A DNA stretch of 64,000 bases, taken from Levilactobacillus brevis. GTDB taxonomy: Bacteria; Bacillota; Bacilli; Lactobacillales; Lactobacillaceae. The position numbers and the translations under genes were made by a program. The stretch spans positions 2,790,001 to 2,854,000 of the forward strand of contig CP032931.1 in the NCBI GenBank assembly GCA_003666485.1, read 5' to 3'. The stretch's first letter is position 1. Each line of letters begins with the position of its first letter. Positions 9,500 to 18,482 of the stretch are shown here, one piece after another. The notes under the pieces are model-generated. The model was not told the origin of the DNA. It did no database searches and was given only the letters and a program-made list of their open reading frames with translations.

Positions 9500-10066
9500 C
9501 TAGTTGTACTGGTTCATCAACTGCGTAAACTCACTGCCCGCTAACCAGTCATCCAGTGCGGCAACGGCTTGATCCGTGGCCTGGTTGAAGAGTGGTTGTT
9601 GCTCAGTGGTAAATTTGCCCAACACGTAATCGACGACGGTGTGTTGCTGGGGATGGGCGATGCCGACCCGCAGCCGCTTGAACTTTTCCGTCGAAACGTG
9701 GGCGATGATGCTCTTGATACCGTTGTGACCACCGGCTGACCCGTGATCCCGCAAACGAATCCGCCCCACTGGCAGGTCCATGTCGTCGTGGACAACCATG
9801 ATGTCATCCACGTCGATCTTGAAGTAATTCATGATGGGATGCACGGCACGGCCTGATTCGTTCATAAACGTGGTTGGCTTGACCAACAAGACCTTTTCGC
9901 CGTTGACCATGCCGCTGCCGAAGCGGGCATCCATCTTGCGGGTGTTCAATGAGATATTGTGTTCCTTAGCAAAGGCGTCCACGACCATAAAGCCGGTGTT
10001 GTGCCGCGTGCCGTCGTACTGGGGGCCGATGTTTCCTAAACCAACGATCATTTTCATTTTAACCAT
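9500..10066 (-). CDS. pth: Peptidyl-tRNA hydrolase
   Basis: Cytosolic esterase that recycles peptidyl-tRNAs dropped by the ribosome. The 185-188 residue product shows MIVGLGNIGPQYDGTRHNTGF with the catalytic His in RHNTGF, KPTTFMNESG, VVHDDMDLPVGRIRLR and GSAGGHNGIKS, all diagnostic. In MIVGLGN the usual Pro of GNPG is Ile, a tolerated variant. The start is ambiguous: ATG at 10066 has the ribosome site only 3 nt away, while ATG at 10057 (MKMIVGLGN) has 12 nt and fits the family start better. Confidence 0.96.
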   Translation of the reverse strand: MVKMKMIVGLGNIGPQYDGTRHNTGFMVVDAFAKEHNISLNTRKMDARFGSGMVNGEKVLLVKPTTFMNESGRAVHPIMNYFKIDVDDIMVVHDDMDLPVGRIRLRDHGSAGGHNGIKSIIAHVSTEKFKRLRVGIAHPQQHTVVDYVLGKFTTEQQPLFNQATDQAVAALDDWLAGSEFTQLMNQYN

Positions 10067-10199
10067 ATTCTCCCTTAGAACTGTTGTTCCTGAGCTAGCG
10101 ACAAAAGAGCTGGACGGAAGCCATGACTCACCGTTCAGCCGCTCAGATTATCTTTTCGATTCAAAATTACCACCCCTGAGTATAGCATAGTCCCTGCTG

Positions 10200-10650
10200 A
10201 ACTTCACGAAACCTGCCTGGCATTTGGGGTGAAATCGCCACAGTCGTCCTTACCGCCAATTTTCACAAATTCGGCCAATTTTAGACCATGTGAAAAATAA
10301 TTAAATTTATTTCAGTCAGCGCGGTCATGTGGGCCATTTTACTTGTGAAAAATAAACGATTTTTTCCATGAAAAGCCCCGTTAACGGCTATTTTTTGTTA
10401 GCTTGTGAAAGTCCGGTAGCACTGGTGAAATTGCCAGCCACTTGCCGCTTAACTGGGCGTTTTGACTCGCAACATGTGAATTTCACAGGCCGTTTGTGGC
10501 TTGAATTTATCGTGAAAAAGCGCGGTAAACTGGCTATCAGGTGACGCATTTACCGCCATGACGTGTTTTCGTCGAGATAACTGACCCTTGAAAAAATAAA
10601 TGATATTTTTCACAAAATTTGAGTCCAGGCGATAGCTTTCATGCTTTTAA
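10200..10650. promoter_or_regulatory. Gene-free region with many TGTGAAA half-sites upstream of ldh
   Basis: About 640 nt separate pth and ldh without a supportable ORF. The region carries TGTGAAA or its complement at about 10261, 10289, 10344, 10404 and 10606, near matches at 10229, 10424 and 10511, and a perfect palindrome TGTGAATTTCACA at 10475-10487. This resembles half-sites of redox or cAMP-receptor-family regulators, but spacing differs from the classical Rex site, so the regulator is unknown. Confidence 0.45.
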
Positions 10651-10652
10651 CA

Positions 10653-10661
10653 TGGTATACT
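10653..10661 (+). promoter_or_regulatory. Extended -10 promoter of ldh
   Basis: TGG followed by TATACT (10656-10661) forms an extended -10 about 55 nt upstream of the start codon. The -35 region 17 nt upstream is poor, as often seen with TGn promoters. Confidence 0.65.
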
Positions 10662-10689
10662 AACTCACGGGTATTATTGCGTACCTTGA

Positions 10690-11676
<987 letters not shown>

Positions 11677-11690
11677 GCTTCAGTCACTGG

Positions 11691-11724
11691 AAACGTCACT
11701 CCTCTTGGGGAGCGGCGTTTTTTG
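11691..11724 (+). terminator. Terminator of ldh
   Basis: AACG..CTCC pairs with GGAG..CGTT around a short loop and is followed by seven T, 14 nt after the ldh stop codon. Confidence 0.8.
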
Positions 11725-11793
11725 TTTACAATCTGAAATGTGGACCCGGGGTTATAGCTACAAACTTAGTCGTTGAATGCCAGGTAGCCCGTG

Positions 11794-11978
11794 CTGGCTG
11801 CCTTACCGTTCGCCAAATTTGGACCGTGAAGCTGTGGGAAGGACCGGTCGAAGCCAAAGTGCGGTCTTCAACCTCGCTTCGAGCCGAAAACCACGTCTCG
11901 AAGACGCCCGTTTCCAAGTAGGTCACTTGAAAACGCCCACGGCTGAGTCCAAATTTAGCTCACTCTCGGCTACGTAGC
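11794..11978 (+). repeat. Class A structured intergenic repeat, copy A3
   Basis: Starts CTGGCTGCCTTACCGTT. P1 is CCAAATTTGGAC 11813-11824 with GTCCAAATTTAG 11947-11958 (one mismatch; the centre has changed in both arms relative to A1). P2 is GTCGAAG...CTTCAAC. P3 is CTTCGAG 11877-11883 with CTCGAAG 11897-11903. P4 is CCAAGT...ACTTG. Very close in sequence to the copy at 61653. Downstream of ldh. Confidence 0.85.
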
Positions 11979-12133
11979 AGTTTATCCACTAATGTAGACA
12001 AACGTTGCCATTTCAGCGATGTCCCTGCTAACGTGACGGTTGATCACTGACGTAGCCTAGGTGCTTTCCTCAAGTAGACTTAACGCGTTGATTCCCGAAA
12101 CGATAGCGTTCTGCCTGCTAGAATTAGCGAAAC

Positions 12134-12282
12134 CAGGCGCCTGCGTCAGCCAAGGTTCCGCCTGCTCTGGGGAACACCTCCAGCCTGAGGAGCGGTCTTC
12201 CGGTTCGCTTGAAAGACTGGCCAAGTTCACCAGTCTCCCAAGTCGTCCCACGCTGTAGGCTCCACCCTGGATGCCTCCGGCA
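12134..12282 (+). repeat. Class B structured repeat, copy B1
   Basis: Related to but distinct from class A. It shares CCTGCTCTGGGGAAC, the GAGCGGTCTTCC segment, a hairpin GACTGG...CCAGTC and CCCACGCTGTAGG with the inverted copy at 15639. An apparent outer pairing joins CCTGC..TGGGG with CCCA..GTAGG. Lies between A3 and A4 in the 1.35-kb gap between ldh and the L,D-transpeptidase gene. Confidence 0.6.
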
Positions 12283-12364
12283 AGTTGGTGTCTATCAGCA
12301 TTACTGTGTCGATCAGGAGTTAGTCGCCAAGTTAACTTTATAATTATGGCTGACAAGCAATCCT

Positions 12365-12604
12365 GCAGCCGAGAGTTCGACAAATATGGGTTCAGCCGCT
12401 GAAAAAGCATGTGCCAACAGGCAGTTAACTGCCGAACATCAACGATGCTAGGCGGAACCAGTTGACTGTTGGCACACGTTTCGGCTGTGAGGCCACTTTG
12501 AGACGTGACCTTCGGCTCAAAGACGAGGTGTCGAGACCGCACTTTGGCTCGACCCGTCCGCCCACAGCGACCCGACCCATATTTGGCAGACGGTAGGCGA
12601 CCAG
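12365..12604 (-). repeat. Class A structured intergenic repeat, copy A4 (inverted, with enlarged hairpin)
   Basis: Read on the minus strand it starts CTGGTCGCCTACCGTC. P1 is ACCCATATTTG 12575-12585 with CAAATATGGGT 12381-12391. P2 is GTCGAG...CTCGAC. P3 is CTTTGAG...CTCAAAG. P4 is much longer than in other copies, with TGTGCCAACAG...CTGTTGGCACA arms, making this copy about 240 nt. Confidence 0.8.
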
Positions 12605-12748
12605 TCTCTGCTACGAGGCTGTAATGACTAATCTTAACGCCATGAATCTCAGATACCCATCGCATTAAAACTATAACCTCGGAAAGTTGGGGATAACGAT
12701 TTTTTTCGTCTAAATCAGGGGTTGCGTACAGCTTCCCTATTTTAGGCG

Positions 12749-12832
12749 AAGGTTACCAGACTAGTTTTCCTTGCCAGGCTTTCGTTCAGCTAGTCTGTAA
12801 CCTTAGGTGTCGCAAGACAGTCGTGCGACACC
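12749..12832. other. Two tandem perfect or near-perfect hairpins upstream of the L,D-transpeptidase gene
   Basis: Hairpin 1 pairs 12749-12764 (AAGGTTACCAGACTAG) with 12790-12804 with a single bulge. Hairpin 2 pairs GGTGTCGCA 12806-12814 with TGCGACACC 12824-12832 perfectly. No T-run follows on either strand, so these are not standard terminators. They lie about 250 nt upstream of the gene at 13084; role unknown. Confidence 0.5.
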
Positions 12833-13083
12833 AGGTTCGACTCGTGTTACCGACAACTCGCGTCGTTTATCACTAGATAGGCAAACAATTAAGATGAGCG
12901 AATACTTGCAGTCATAATTTTTTTGAATTTCTGTAATAGTTGCCCTGAAAGTAATGTAACCGTTAACATAAATGCGTTCGCATTGCCATTTAAGGTTGTT
13001 TGAAGTAAGCTTGGGGTATGCTAATACATGGTAGTTAAGCATGACGACTTTTCCTCCACTGGCTATTTTAGGAGGTTATACCT

Positions 13084-14472
13084 ATGAAAAAAAGAAAAGG
13101 TCTGGTCATTGGCCTAGTCACCGCAGCAGTTGCGGTCGGGGCCATTTATGTTGGCCAAGCGCTTCACTACTCTTCAGCACAAGTGTTCTTCAAGGACACG
13201 GAGATTGCCGGCGTTAACGTCGGTGGCAATACGGCTAGCCAAGCGGCAGCCAAGCTTAAAACCGCGCTGAAGGACCAGCAATACACGTTAAAAGACGGGA
13301 GTCAGACCGTCACCACCATCAAAACCAAGCAAGTTGACTTGAAAGTGACCTCCGAGGCCGCCCTCAAGCAATTAATCGGTAAGCAAAACGTCTGGAGCTG
13401 GCCAGCTCACGTGACGACCGCCACCGCCGACAGCCTCGAGCTGAACGCCAGTGACGAGAATCAGGAGAGTGTCCAATCCCTCGCCAAGTCCATTGCGACT
13501 AAGGCGAACAAGACGCGGACCGCTGCCAAAGATGCGACGTTTAGCTATCAAGACGGCAAGTGGGTCGTTACCAAGGAACAAAAGGGTAACCAACTCGACG
13601 CTGACAAGTTAGCGAAGACCATTACGTCAGCCATCGAAAAAGGCTCAAGTACCGTTGATGTGGCTGGTGACTATCGGCAACCACAAGTTACAACGACTTC
13701 AGCGGCCTTCAAGACGGCCCAAGCCAAGGCAGAAGCCATCACCAAGCAAACTTACCTCTACAAACTGAGTGGTCACAAGATCACGATTCCAGCAGACACC
13801 TTAGCCAGCTGGATCACGTTTAAGAACGGGAAGTTGGCGACCGATTCGTCTGCCATCAAGACCTATTTGACCAAGCTTAGTCACAAGTACGGGACCATCA
13901 ACAAGACCCGGACATTCAAGTCGACGAAGCGTGGCACGGTCAAGGTTAAGGCTGGTCTGTATGGCTGGAGCATCAAAGTTAAATCCGAGACGCCGGCCCT
14001 CAGCAAGGTTATTCTTGCGGGTAAGGGCATGGACCGGACCCCAGTCATTCAAGGGAGCGGTTACCACAGCGACGGCACGGATATTGGTAAATCGTACGTC
14101 GAAGTTGATAAAGTTAACCAGCACATGTGGGTCTACAAGAATGGAAAAGTCGTCGTTTCAACCGACGTTGTGACTGGATTACCAACGACTGCGCACCATA
14201 CGCCAACCGGTGTTTGGGTTATTTGGAGCAAACAACGAAACGCCACATTGCGTGGTCAAAACGACAACGGCTCCAGTTACGCTTCCCCAGTGAAGTACTG
14301 GATGCCAGTCGATGACACCGGTGTTGGGATCCATGATTCGTCATGGCAACCACAATACGGTGGCACTTGGTACGTCAAGCACGGGTCTCACGGTTGCGTG
14401 AACACCCCACCTTCGAAGATTGCGGCCGTCTACGCCAATGTTAAGGTTGGGACGCCTGTGATTATCTTCTAA
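13084..14472 (+). CDS. L,D-transpeptidase (YkuD domain) with peptidoglycan-binding domain
   Basis: Membrane-anchored cell-wall enzyme that can form 3-3 crosslinks or attach proteins to peptidoglycan. The 462-residue product has an N-terminal signal anchor (residues 8-27, VIGLVTAAVAVGAIYVGQAL), a stretch around 35-300 resembling the PGBD_4/VanW-linked binding repeats (EIAGVNVGGNTASQAAAKLK), and a C-terminal YkuD domain (about 330-462) with the catalytic HGSHGCVNTPP; Cys is near residue 438 and His near 433. AGGAGG lies 9 nt before ATG. Alone on its strand with a strong terminator. The substrate cannot be told from sequence. Confidence 0.93.
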   Translation: MKKRKGLVIGLVTAAVAVGAIYVGQALHYSSAQVFFKDTEIAGVNVGGNTASQAAAKLKTALKDQQYTLKDGSQTVTTIKTKQVDLKVTSEAALKQLIGKQNVWSWPAHVTTATADSLELNASDENQESVQSLAKSIATKANKTRTAAKDATFSYQDGKWVVTKEQKGNQLDADKLAKTITSAIEKGSSTVDVAGDYRQPQVTTTSAAFKTAQAKAEAITKQTYLYKLSGHKITIPADTLASWITFKNGKLATDSSAIKTYLTKLSHKYGTINKTRTFKSTKRGTVKVKAGLYGWSIKVKSETPALSKVILAGKGMDRTPVIQGSGYHSDGTDIGKSYVEVDKVNQHMWVYKNGKVVVSTDVVTGLPTTAHHTPTGVWVIWSKQRNATLRGQNDNGSSYASPVKYWMPVDDTGVGIHDSSWQPQYGGTWYVKHGSHGCVNTPPSKIAAVYANVKVGTPVIIF

Positions 14473-14483
14473 TTGAATTTTAA

Positions 14484-14521
14484 AAAAGTTGCACGACCAA
14501 AAACGGCGGTGCAACTTTTTT
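14484..14521 (+). terminator. Bidirectional terminator between the L,D-transpeptidase gene and the opposing small gene
   Basis: A perfect stem AAAAAAGTTGCAC/GTGCAACTTTTTT encloses a 14-nt loop. Runs of T follow on both strands, so it can serve the plus-strand gene and the converging minus-strand small gene. Confidence 0.9.
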
Positions 14522-14539
14522 GATTAGCAATTCCGAACG

Positions 14540-14656
14540 TTAAAAAATCATGCCAATTGCTAATAAAATTAAAATTGCCACGAAGGCAGCCAAGGTCCAG
14601 TACAACCATTTTTTGGTAATAATCGGCTTGTCTTCGGGATCATTGGAATTCTTCAC
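14540..14656 (-). CDS. 38-residue single-span membrane protein
   Basis: Not a recognised family. The frame reads from GTG at 14656 to TAA at 14540-14542, with AAGGAGGGG 8 nt upstream, a near-perfect ribosome site. The product begins MKNSNDPEDKPIITKKWLYW and continues with one hydrophobic helix (about residues 19-37, TLAAFVAILILLAIGMIF), ending directly after it. An acidic then basic N-terminus before the helix suggests the N-terminus stays inside. It converges on the transpeptidase gene through the shared terminator at 14484. Similar tiny membrane proteins are common and usually unannotated in lactobacilli. Confidence 0.75.
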   Translation of the reverse strand: MKNSNDPEDKPIITKKWLYWTLAAFVAILILLAIGMIF

Positions 14657-14793
14657 AGGGTCTCCCCTCCTTAACTTGCTTTCTTTTATTTTAACACGAA
14701 TTTCCCGCGAAATAGCTACCCGTTGGTGGGGAAAATATGGTATTATTAGAAGAGATTATTAGAAGTTTCTAATTTTTTAGGAGGTCATCTGCT

Positions 14794-15435
14794 ATGCTGC
14801 TTAAATCCCTAGTGAAGCCGAAGGAACGTTTGGTTACGGTTCGCGAGGACGTCACCTTGGAACAGGCCTTGAAGGTCTTAGAAGACTCAGGTTATCGGTG
14901 TGTGCCAATTCTAGATGAAACGGGGCAAATTTTCCGAGGAAACATCTACAAGATGCATATCTATCGTCATAAATCCCGGGGCGGCGACATGCAGCTCCCG
15001 GTGACATCATTGCTGAAGAACGCGACCAAGTTCATTTCCGTTAACGCGGCCTTCTTCAATGTTTTCTTCTCCATCAAGGATCTGCCTTACATCGCGGTCT
15101 TGGACGACAAGAACGCCTTCTATGGCATCCTCACGCATACGCGGTTGATGGACATGTTATCTCAGTCGTGGAACGTCAATATCGGCAGTTACGTGATCAC
15201 CGTGGTCTCGGCTGGCGAACGTGGCGACCTGGCTGGGATGGCCAAGATCATCACTAAGTATACGTCCATTGCCAGTGTCATTAGCTTGGACGCTCAGGAA
15301 GGCGAATTGGTTCACCGGACCATGTTCACCCTGCCCGCCGAAGTGGACGAGGAAAAGCTCGACCGTATCGTCAAGGCATTGGAACGCAAGGAATTCCACG
15401 TTCCAGAAATTGAAGATCTCCGGCACGAAAACTAA
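14794..15435 (+). CDS. cbpA: CBS-domain protein, cyclic di-AMP-binding CbpA type
   Basis: Cytosolic regulatory protein of 213 residues. Residues 1-130 form a CBS pair (VTVREDVTLEQALKVLEDSG, RCVPILDETGQIFRGNI, then KFISVNAAFFNVFFSIKDLPYIAVLDDKNAFYGILT). The C-terminal 75 residues (YVITVVSAGERGDLAGMAKII to AEVDEEKLDRIVKALE) resemble an ACT-like fold. CBS plus ACT is the layout of Listeria-type CbpA, which binds c-di-AMP; ligand assignment is by family. It has its own ribosome site (AGGAGG) and terminator. No partner is adjacent. Confidence 0.82.
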   Translation: MLLKSLVKPKERLVTVREDVTLEQALKVLEDSGYRCVPILDETGQIFRGNIYKMHIYRHKSRGGDMQLPVTSLLKNATKFISVNAAFFNVFFSIKDLPYIAVLDDKNAFYGILTHTRLMDMLSQSWNVNIGSYVITVVSAGERGDLAGMAKIITKYTSIASVISLDAQEGELVHRTMFTLPAEVDEEKLDRIVKALERKEFHVPEIEDLRHEN

Positions 15436-15443
15436 ATTACGTT

Positions 15444-15478
15444 GTGAAGGTCAATCGCTGCGGCGGTTGGCCTTTTTT
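15444..15478 (+). terminator. Terminator of the CbpA-type gene
   Basis: AAGGTCAATCGC pairs with GGCGGTTGGCCTT (GT pairs allowed) around a short loop and is followed by six T. Confidence 0.8.
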
Positions 15479-15638
15479 GGTTTGCTTTGAAATGTGGCTG
15501 GCGATACTTGCCCTGACTACCACCCTACCGTAATACACCACTCACCTGTGAAGCCGTTAGTGATTGCTGACTTAGATCTATCGTGCGCATCGTCAGCCCA
15601 CCATGCACTGAGAAAGTACCGCTGGAAGTCACCACTTT

Positions 15639-15825
15639 GCCGGAGGAGGTCAGGGGTGGAGCCAGCTGTGTCGACGGTGTTGGCTGAGGTCCTTTCTCAG
15701 CCTACAGCGTGGGGCGACTTTGAAGACTGGTGGGTTTTGCCAGACTTCAAAGCGAGGTGGAAGCCCGCCCTTTGGCTGGAGCCGTTCCCCATAGCAGGTG
15801 GAACCCCTGACAGCCGCAGGCACCG
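15639..15825 (-). repeat. Class B structured repeat, copy B2 (inverted)
   Basis: The minus-strand sequence matches B1 at 12134 over the GTTCC..CCTGCTATGGGG, GCCAAAGGGCGGGCTTCC, GACTGG/CCAGTC and CCCCACGCTGTAGG blocks. An insertion with GGCTGAG..CTCAGCC arms follows. It occupies most of the 540-nt gap between the CbpA-type gene and mazF; the rest shows no gene. Confidence 0.6.
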
Positions 15826-15980
15826 GTCTAGTCACATATTTGGTAATAGCCACAATCTCGATAGCAACCAGAACCAACCTCATCATCAAACTCTCAGGGT
15901 AGCGGTAGACAAAAAGCCGGCGACCCACCAAAATAAGGTGAATCACCAGCTTAATTTTGCCGCAATGCTATGTACGAAAT

Positions 15981-16361
15981 CTATCTTGCTTTTCTCTTAC
16001 GCGCCTTGTCCACCAAGCCGATACTGGTTGCAAGGGCAGCATCGACCGCTGCCATCGTTTTTACGTCCAAGTGGGTAACCTGATCCTTCAATCGTTGCTT
16101 ATCAATGGTCCGAATTTGCTCAAGCAAAATGACGGAATCCCGCTCAATTCCGGTCCGAGCTGCGGAAATGCCGACATGTGTCGGCATTTTTGGCTTCTCG
16201 ATCCGAGCGGTGATTGCCGCCACGATTACGGTCGGACTATAGTGGTTCCCCACGTTGTTTTGGATGATTAACACGGGGCGCATGCCACCTTGCTCCGAAC
16301 CAACGACTGGTGATAGGTCGGCGAAGAATACGTCACCGCGTTTGACTTCAACACGGGCCAT
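15981..16361 (-). CDS. mazF: MazF/NdoA family endoribonuclease toxin
   Basis: Sequence-specific mRNA interferase of the type II MazEF system. The 126-residue product shows the PemK/MazF fold: [29 protein letters not shown] with the catalytic Arg in GGxRP, then [13 protein letters not shown] and [24 protein letters not shown] at 16361 is preceded by GGGGATGG. It lies 35 nt downstream of a MazE-like gene, which follows alr, the same alr-antitoxin-toxin order as Bacillus alr-ndoAI-ndoA. The C-terminus is unusually basic (KARKRKAR). Confidence 0.93.
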   Translation of the reverse strand: MARVEVKRGDVFFADLSPVVGSEQGGMRPVLIIQNNVGNHYSPTVIVAAITARIEKPKMPTHVGISAARTGIERDSVILLEQIRTIDKQRLKDQVTHLDVKTMAAVDAALATSIGLVDKARKRKAR

Positions 16362-16396
16362 GGGCCGCCATCCCCTAACTGTATTAATTTTTAAAC

Positions 16397-16630
16397 TTAA
16401 CTCTTGATCTCGGTTCTACGAAACTGGGTTAACCGGCGTTCGGCTTCCTCTTCACAAGGCGTGAAGGCCCGCGCCAAATCACGGTTGATGAGCGCCATTG
16501 CTTGATAACCAACAATTAAAGCTAGCTTGTGTGCCGCTGCTGAATGCAGTGGGATCAACGATTGATGCCGTGCTGTCCGGGTGATATGCAGCCGTAACTG
16601 CGGCCGATTCAATTGTTGTAACTGAGCCAT
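16397..16630 (-). CDS. Divergent MazE/EndoAI-like antitoxin
   Basis: 77 residues, GAGGAGG 8 nt before ATG. The C-terminal half ([16 protein letters not shown] then ECEAE-like [10 protein letters not shown]) aligns by eye with the toxin-binding tail of Bacillus EndoAI (GYMEMAKINLNIS...AECEAETTVERL). The N-terminal half ([27 protein letters not shown]) does not show a clear ribbon-helix-helix pattern. Position between alr and mazF supports the antitoxin role, which is inference. DNA-binding ability, and so autoregulation, is uncertain. Confidence 0.7.
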   Translation of the reverse strand: MAQLQQLNRPQLRLHITRTARHQSLIPLHSAAAHKLALIVGYQAMALINRDLARAFTPCEEEAERRLTQFRRTEIKS

Positions 16631-16711
16631 GAATTGCCCCTCCTCAAGTTAATCCTTCGTCTCATCTAGTTTACCACGAAACGATGAATCAGGACACTAG
16701 AAGCCCATAAT

Positions 16712-17833
16712 TTAATTTTCGTAAACACGCGGTAACCGCGTCGTAAAACCACAAGCAATTTCATAGTGAATTGTGCCACAATAGTCAGCAACGTCTTGGA
16801 GACTAATGTTTTCGTCACCATCACGACCAACCAGCGTCACCCGGGTGCCACGGGCAAATTCATGCGGTAACCGCACCATTAATTGGTCCATGCAGACCCG
16901 CCCAATGATTTCACAAGGTTGGCCATCAATTAGGACGTGGAAGCCTTGTAATCGCCGTTCGTACCCGTCTGCATAGCCGATTGGCACCGTGCCGACCCAC
17001 TCTGGTTGTTGCGCGGTGTACGTGGCGCCATAACCCACGGATTCACCGGCCACGACCCGCTTTACGTGTACTAATTCACTAATTAAGCGCATTGCGGGAT
17101 GTAACGTATACGGGGCAGCTACTTCAGTCCCTGAAGGGTTTAATCCATATCCCGCCACGCCAAACCGAACCATGTTGTCATTGCATTCCGCGTGCCATAG
17201 ACTGGTCGCCGAGTTGGAAACGTGGACGTAACGTGGTAAATGCGCCAATTTTCCCGTCAGTGCCCGCCAAGTCGCCACCTGTTGCTTGAAGTAATGGTCG
17301 TCTTGACTGTCTGCGGTCGAGAAGTGTGTGAAGATACCTTCAAAATTCAGGTCGGCATGGGCGTTGAGGTACGCCACCGCCGTTTGCAAGGTCGAGCTGG
17401 TCTTAAAGCCGATGCGGCCCATTCCCGTGTCCAAGCCCAAGTGAACTTGCAGGGGGGCAGTCACGTGTGCCAGGGCCAAATATTGATGCGCTTCCGTTAA
17501 CCAGTCCTGCGCCGCCACCGTGGCCGAGATGCGTTGTTCCGCCATCAACGGCGCGTCGGCCGGTTCACTGACCCCTAACACTAAAATGGGTTCGTTGAAT
17601 CCCGCGGCCCGCAGCTCCAAGGCTTCGTCCAAAATGGCCACACAAAATCCCGTGGCCCCAGCGTCTTTAGCGGCCTGCGCCACCTGAATTGCCCCGTGGC
17701 CGTAGCCGTTAGCCTTAACCACCATAAATAATTCACAGCCCGGTGCCAAACGTGACACCGCCGTGTGAATATTTTCCCGTAATGCTTGTCGATCAATCAC
17801 CAACTTGGTTGGCCGATGAACCCCAACTACCAT
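16712..17833 (-). CDS. alr: Alanine racemase
   Basis: PLP enzyme that interconverts L- and D-alanine for D-Ala-D-Ala and teichoic acid synthesis. 373 residues. The PLP lysine is Lys40 in [12 protein letters not shown]. The second catalytic base Tyr is in [27 protein letters not shown] and [10 protein letters not shown] are further family blocks. GAGGG lies 8 nt before ATG. It begins 2 nt after the acpS stop codon, so acpS-alr-antitoxin-mazF is probably one transcript. Confidence 0.96.
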   Translation of the reverse strand: MVVGVHRPTKLVIDRQALRENIHTAVSRLAPGCELFMVVKANGYGHGAIQVAQAAKDAGATGFCVAILDEALELRAAGFNEPILVLGVSEPADAPLMAEQRISATVAAQDWLTEAHQYLALAHVTAPLQVHLGLDTGMGRIGFKTSSTLQTAVAYLNAHADLNFEGIFTHFSTADSQDDHYFKQQVATWRALTGKLAHLPRYVHVSNSATSLWHAECNDNMVRFGVAGYGLNPSGTEVAAPYTLHPAMRLISELVHVKRVVAGESVGYGATYTAQQPEWVGTVPIGYADGYERRLQGFHVLIDGQPCEIIGRVCMDQLMVRLPHEFARGTRVTLVGRDGDENISLQDVADYCGTIHYEIACGFTTRLPRVYEN

Positions 17834-17835
17834 AC

Positions 17836-18195
17836 TTATTTCCCTCTTTCTAGGATAACCTGCGTCATTACTAACGTTGCCGTATGTGAAATGGAAACGT
17901 GCGCAATGCCCCCAAACGGTTGGCGGATGACGATGGGCCGGCCAGCGTCATTATCGCGAATCTCAATATCCTGAAAGCCCACGGTGGCCCCAATTCCAGT
18001 ACCCATGGCTTTGCTGTAAGATTCTTTGGCTGACCAGCGACCGGCGATAAACTCGACTGCCCGTTGTCCTTGTAACTGCTGATAATCATGCAGTTCGTTG
18101 GGCGTCAGCACCTTGCTTAAAAATCGCGGCTGCTTCGCCACGACGGCTTGAACACGCGCCAGATCAGTAATATCAATGCCGGTTCCGTAAATCAT
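17836..18195 (-). CDS. acpS: Holo-[acyl-carrier-protein] synthase
   Basis: Transfers 4'-phosphopantetheine from CoA to acyl carrier protein for fatty acid synthesis. ATG at 18195 has AGGAGGT 8 nt upstream and gives 119 residues, the usual length. [16 protein letters not shown] carries the Mg-binding Asp, and [21 protein letters not shown] contains the conserved Glu and Lys. The end ([21 protein letters not shown]) is typical. The longer frame to 18237 lacks a ribosome site. Confidence 0.95.
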   Translation of the reverse strand: MIYGTGIDITDLARVQAVVAKQPRFLSKVLTPNELHDYQQLQGQRAVEFIAGRWSAKESYSKAMGTGIGATVGFQDIEIRDNDAGRPIVIRQPFGGIAHVSISHTATLVMTQVILERGK

Positions 18196-18299
18196 CGCGC
18201 CATACCTCCTATTAATGTCTACGTTATATTTTAGCACAGCCCTTTGCGATTGACCCCCTCAACTTGCCGAGTTAAGTCGAATCTTAAACTTAATTATCT

Positions 18300-18345
18300 A
18301 ACGAGCTGAACCGCCGCCCGTCCACCAAATGCTGTGGGGGCTGGC
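18300..18345 (+). repeat. Possible short remnant of a structured repeat
   Basis: CACCAAATGCTGTGGG followed by GGCTGGCGGCC recalls the P1 and GTGGG segments of class A copies. No closing arm is visible. Lies in the 285-nt gap upstream of acpS. Confidence 0.25.
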
Positions 18346-18429
18346 GGCCCTGGTTCTGTTAATTTCAGCAGACCATTAGCCTGAACGGTTTATCTATAAC
18401 GACTGGCCGAGCAGCACACCTTAAGTAAA

Positions 18430-18460
18430 AAAGACCAGCGTCTCGCAGTCCGCCGATCTT
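18430..18460 (-). terminator. Terminator of the eRF1-like gene
   Basis: On the minus strand AAGATCGGCG pairs imperfectly with CGCTGGTCTT and is followed by six T, just after the stop codon at 18483. Confidence 0.65.
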
Positions 18461-18482
18461 CATGAATTATGTTATGTCAATT

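Noticed and set aside
10475-10487. TGTGAATTTCACA as a classical Rex or CRP operator
   Set aside because: The gap between half-sites is 3 nt, not the 6 nt of standard sites, so I report only an array of half-sites.
12800-12850. tRNA-like GGTTCGACTC word near two hairpins
   Set aside because: The T-stem does not pair and no anticodon or acceptor arms can be built around it.
12803-13042. 79-residue minus-strand ORF upstream of the L,D-transpeptidase gene
   Set aside because: It has a possible GGAGG site but no family resemblance, covers a hairpin at its end, and overlaps the upstream region of the plus-strand gene.
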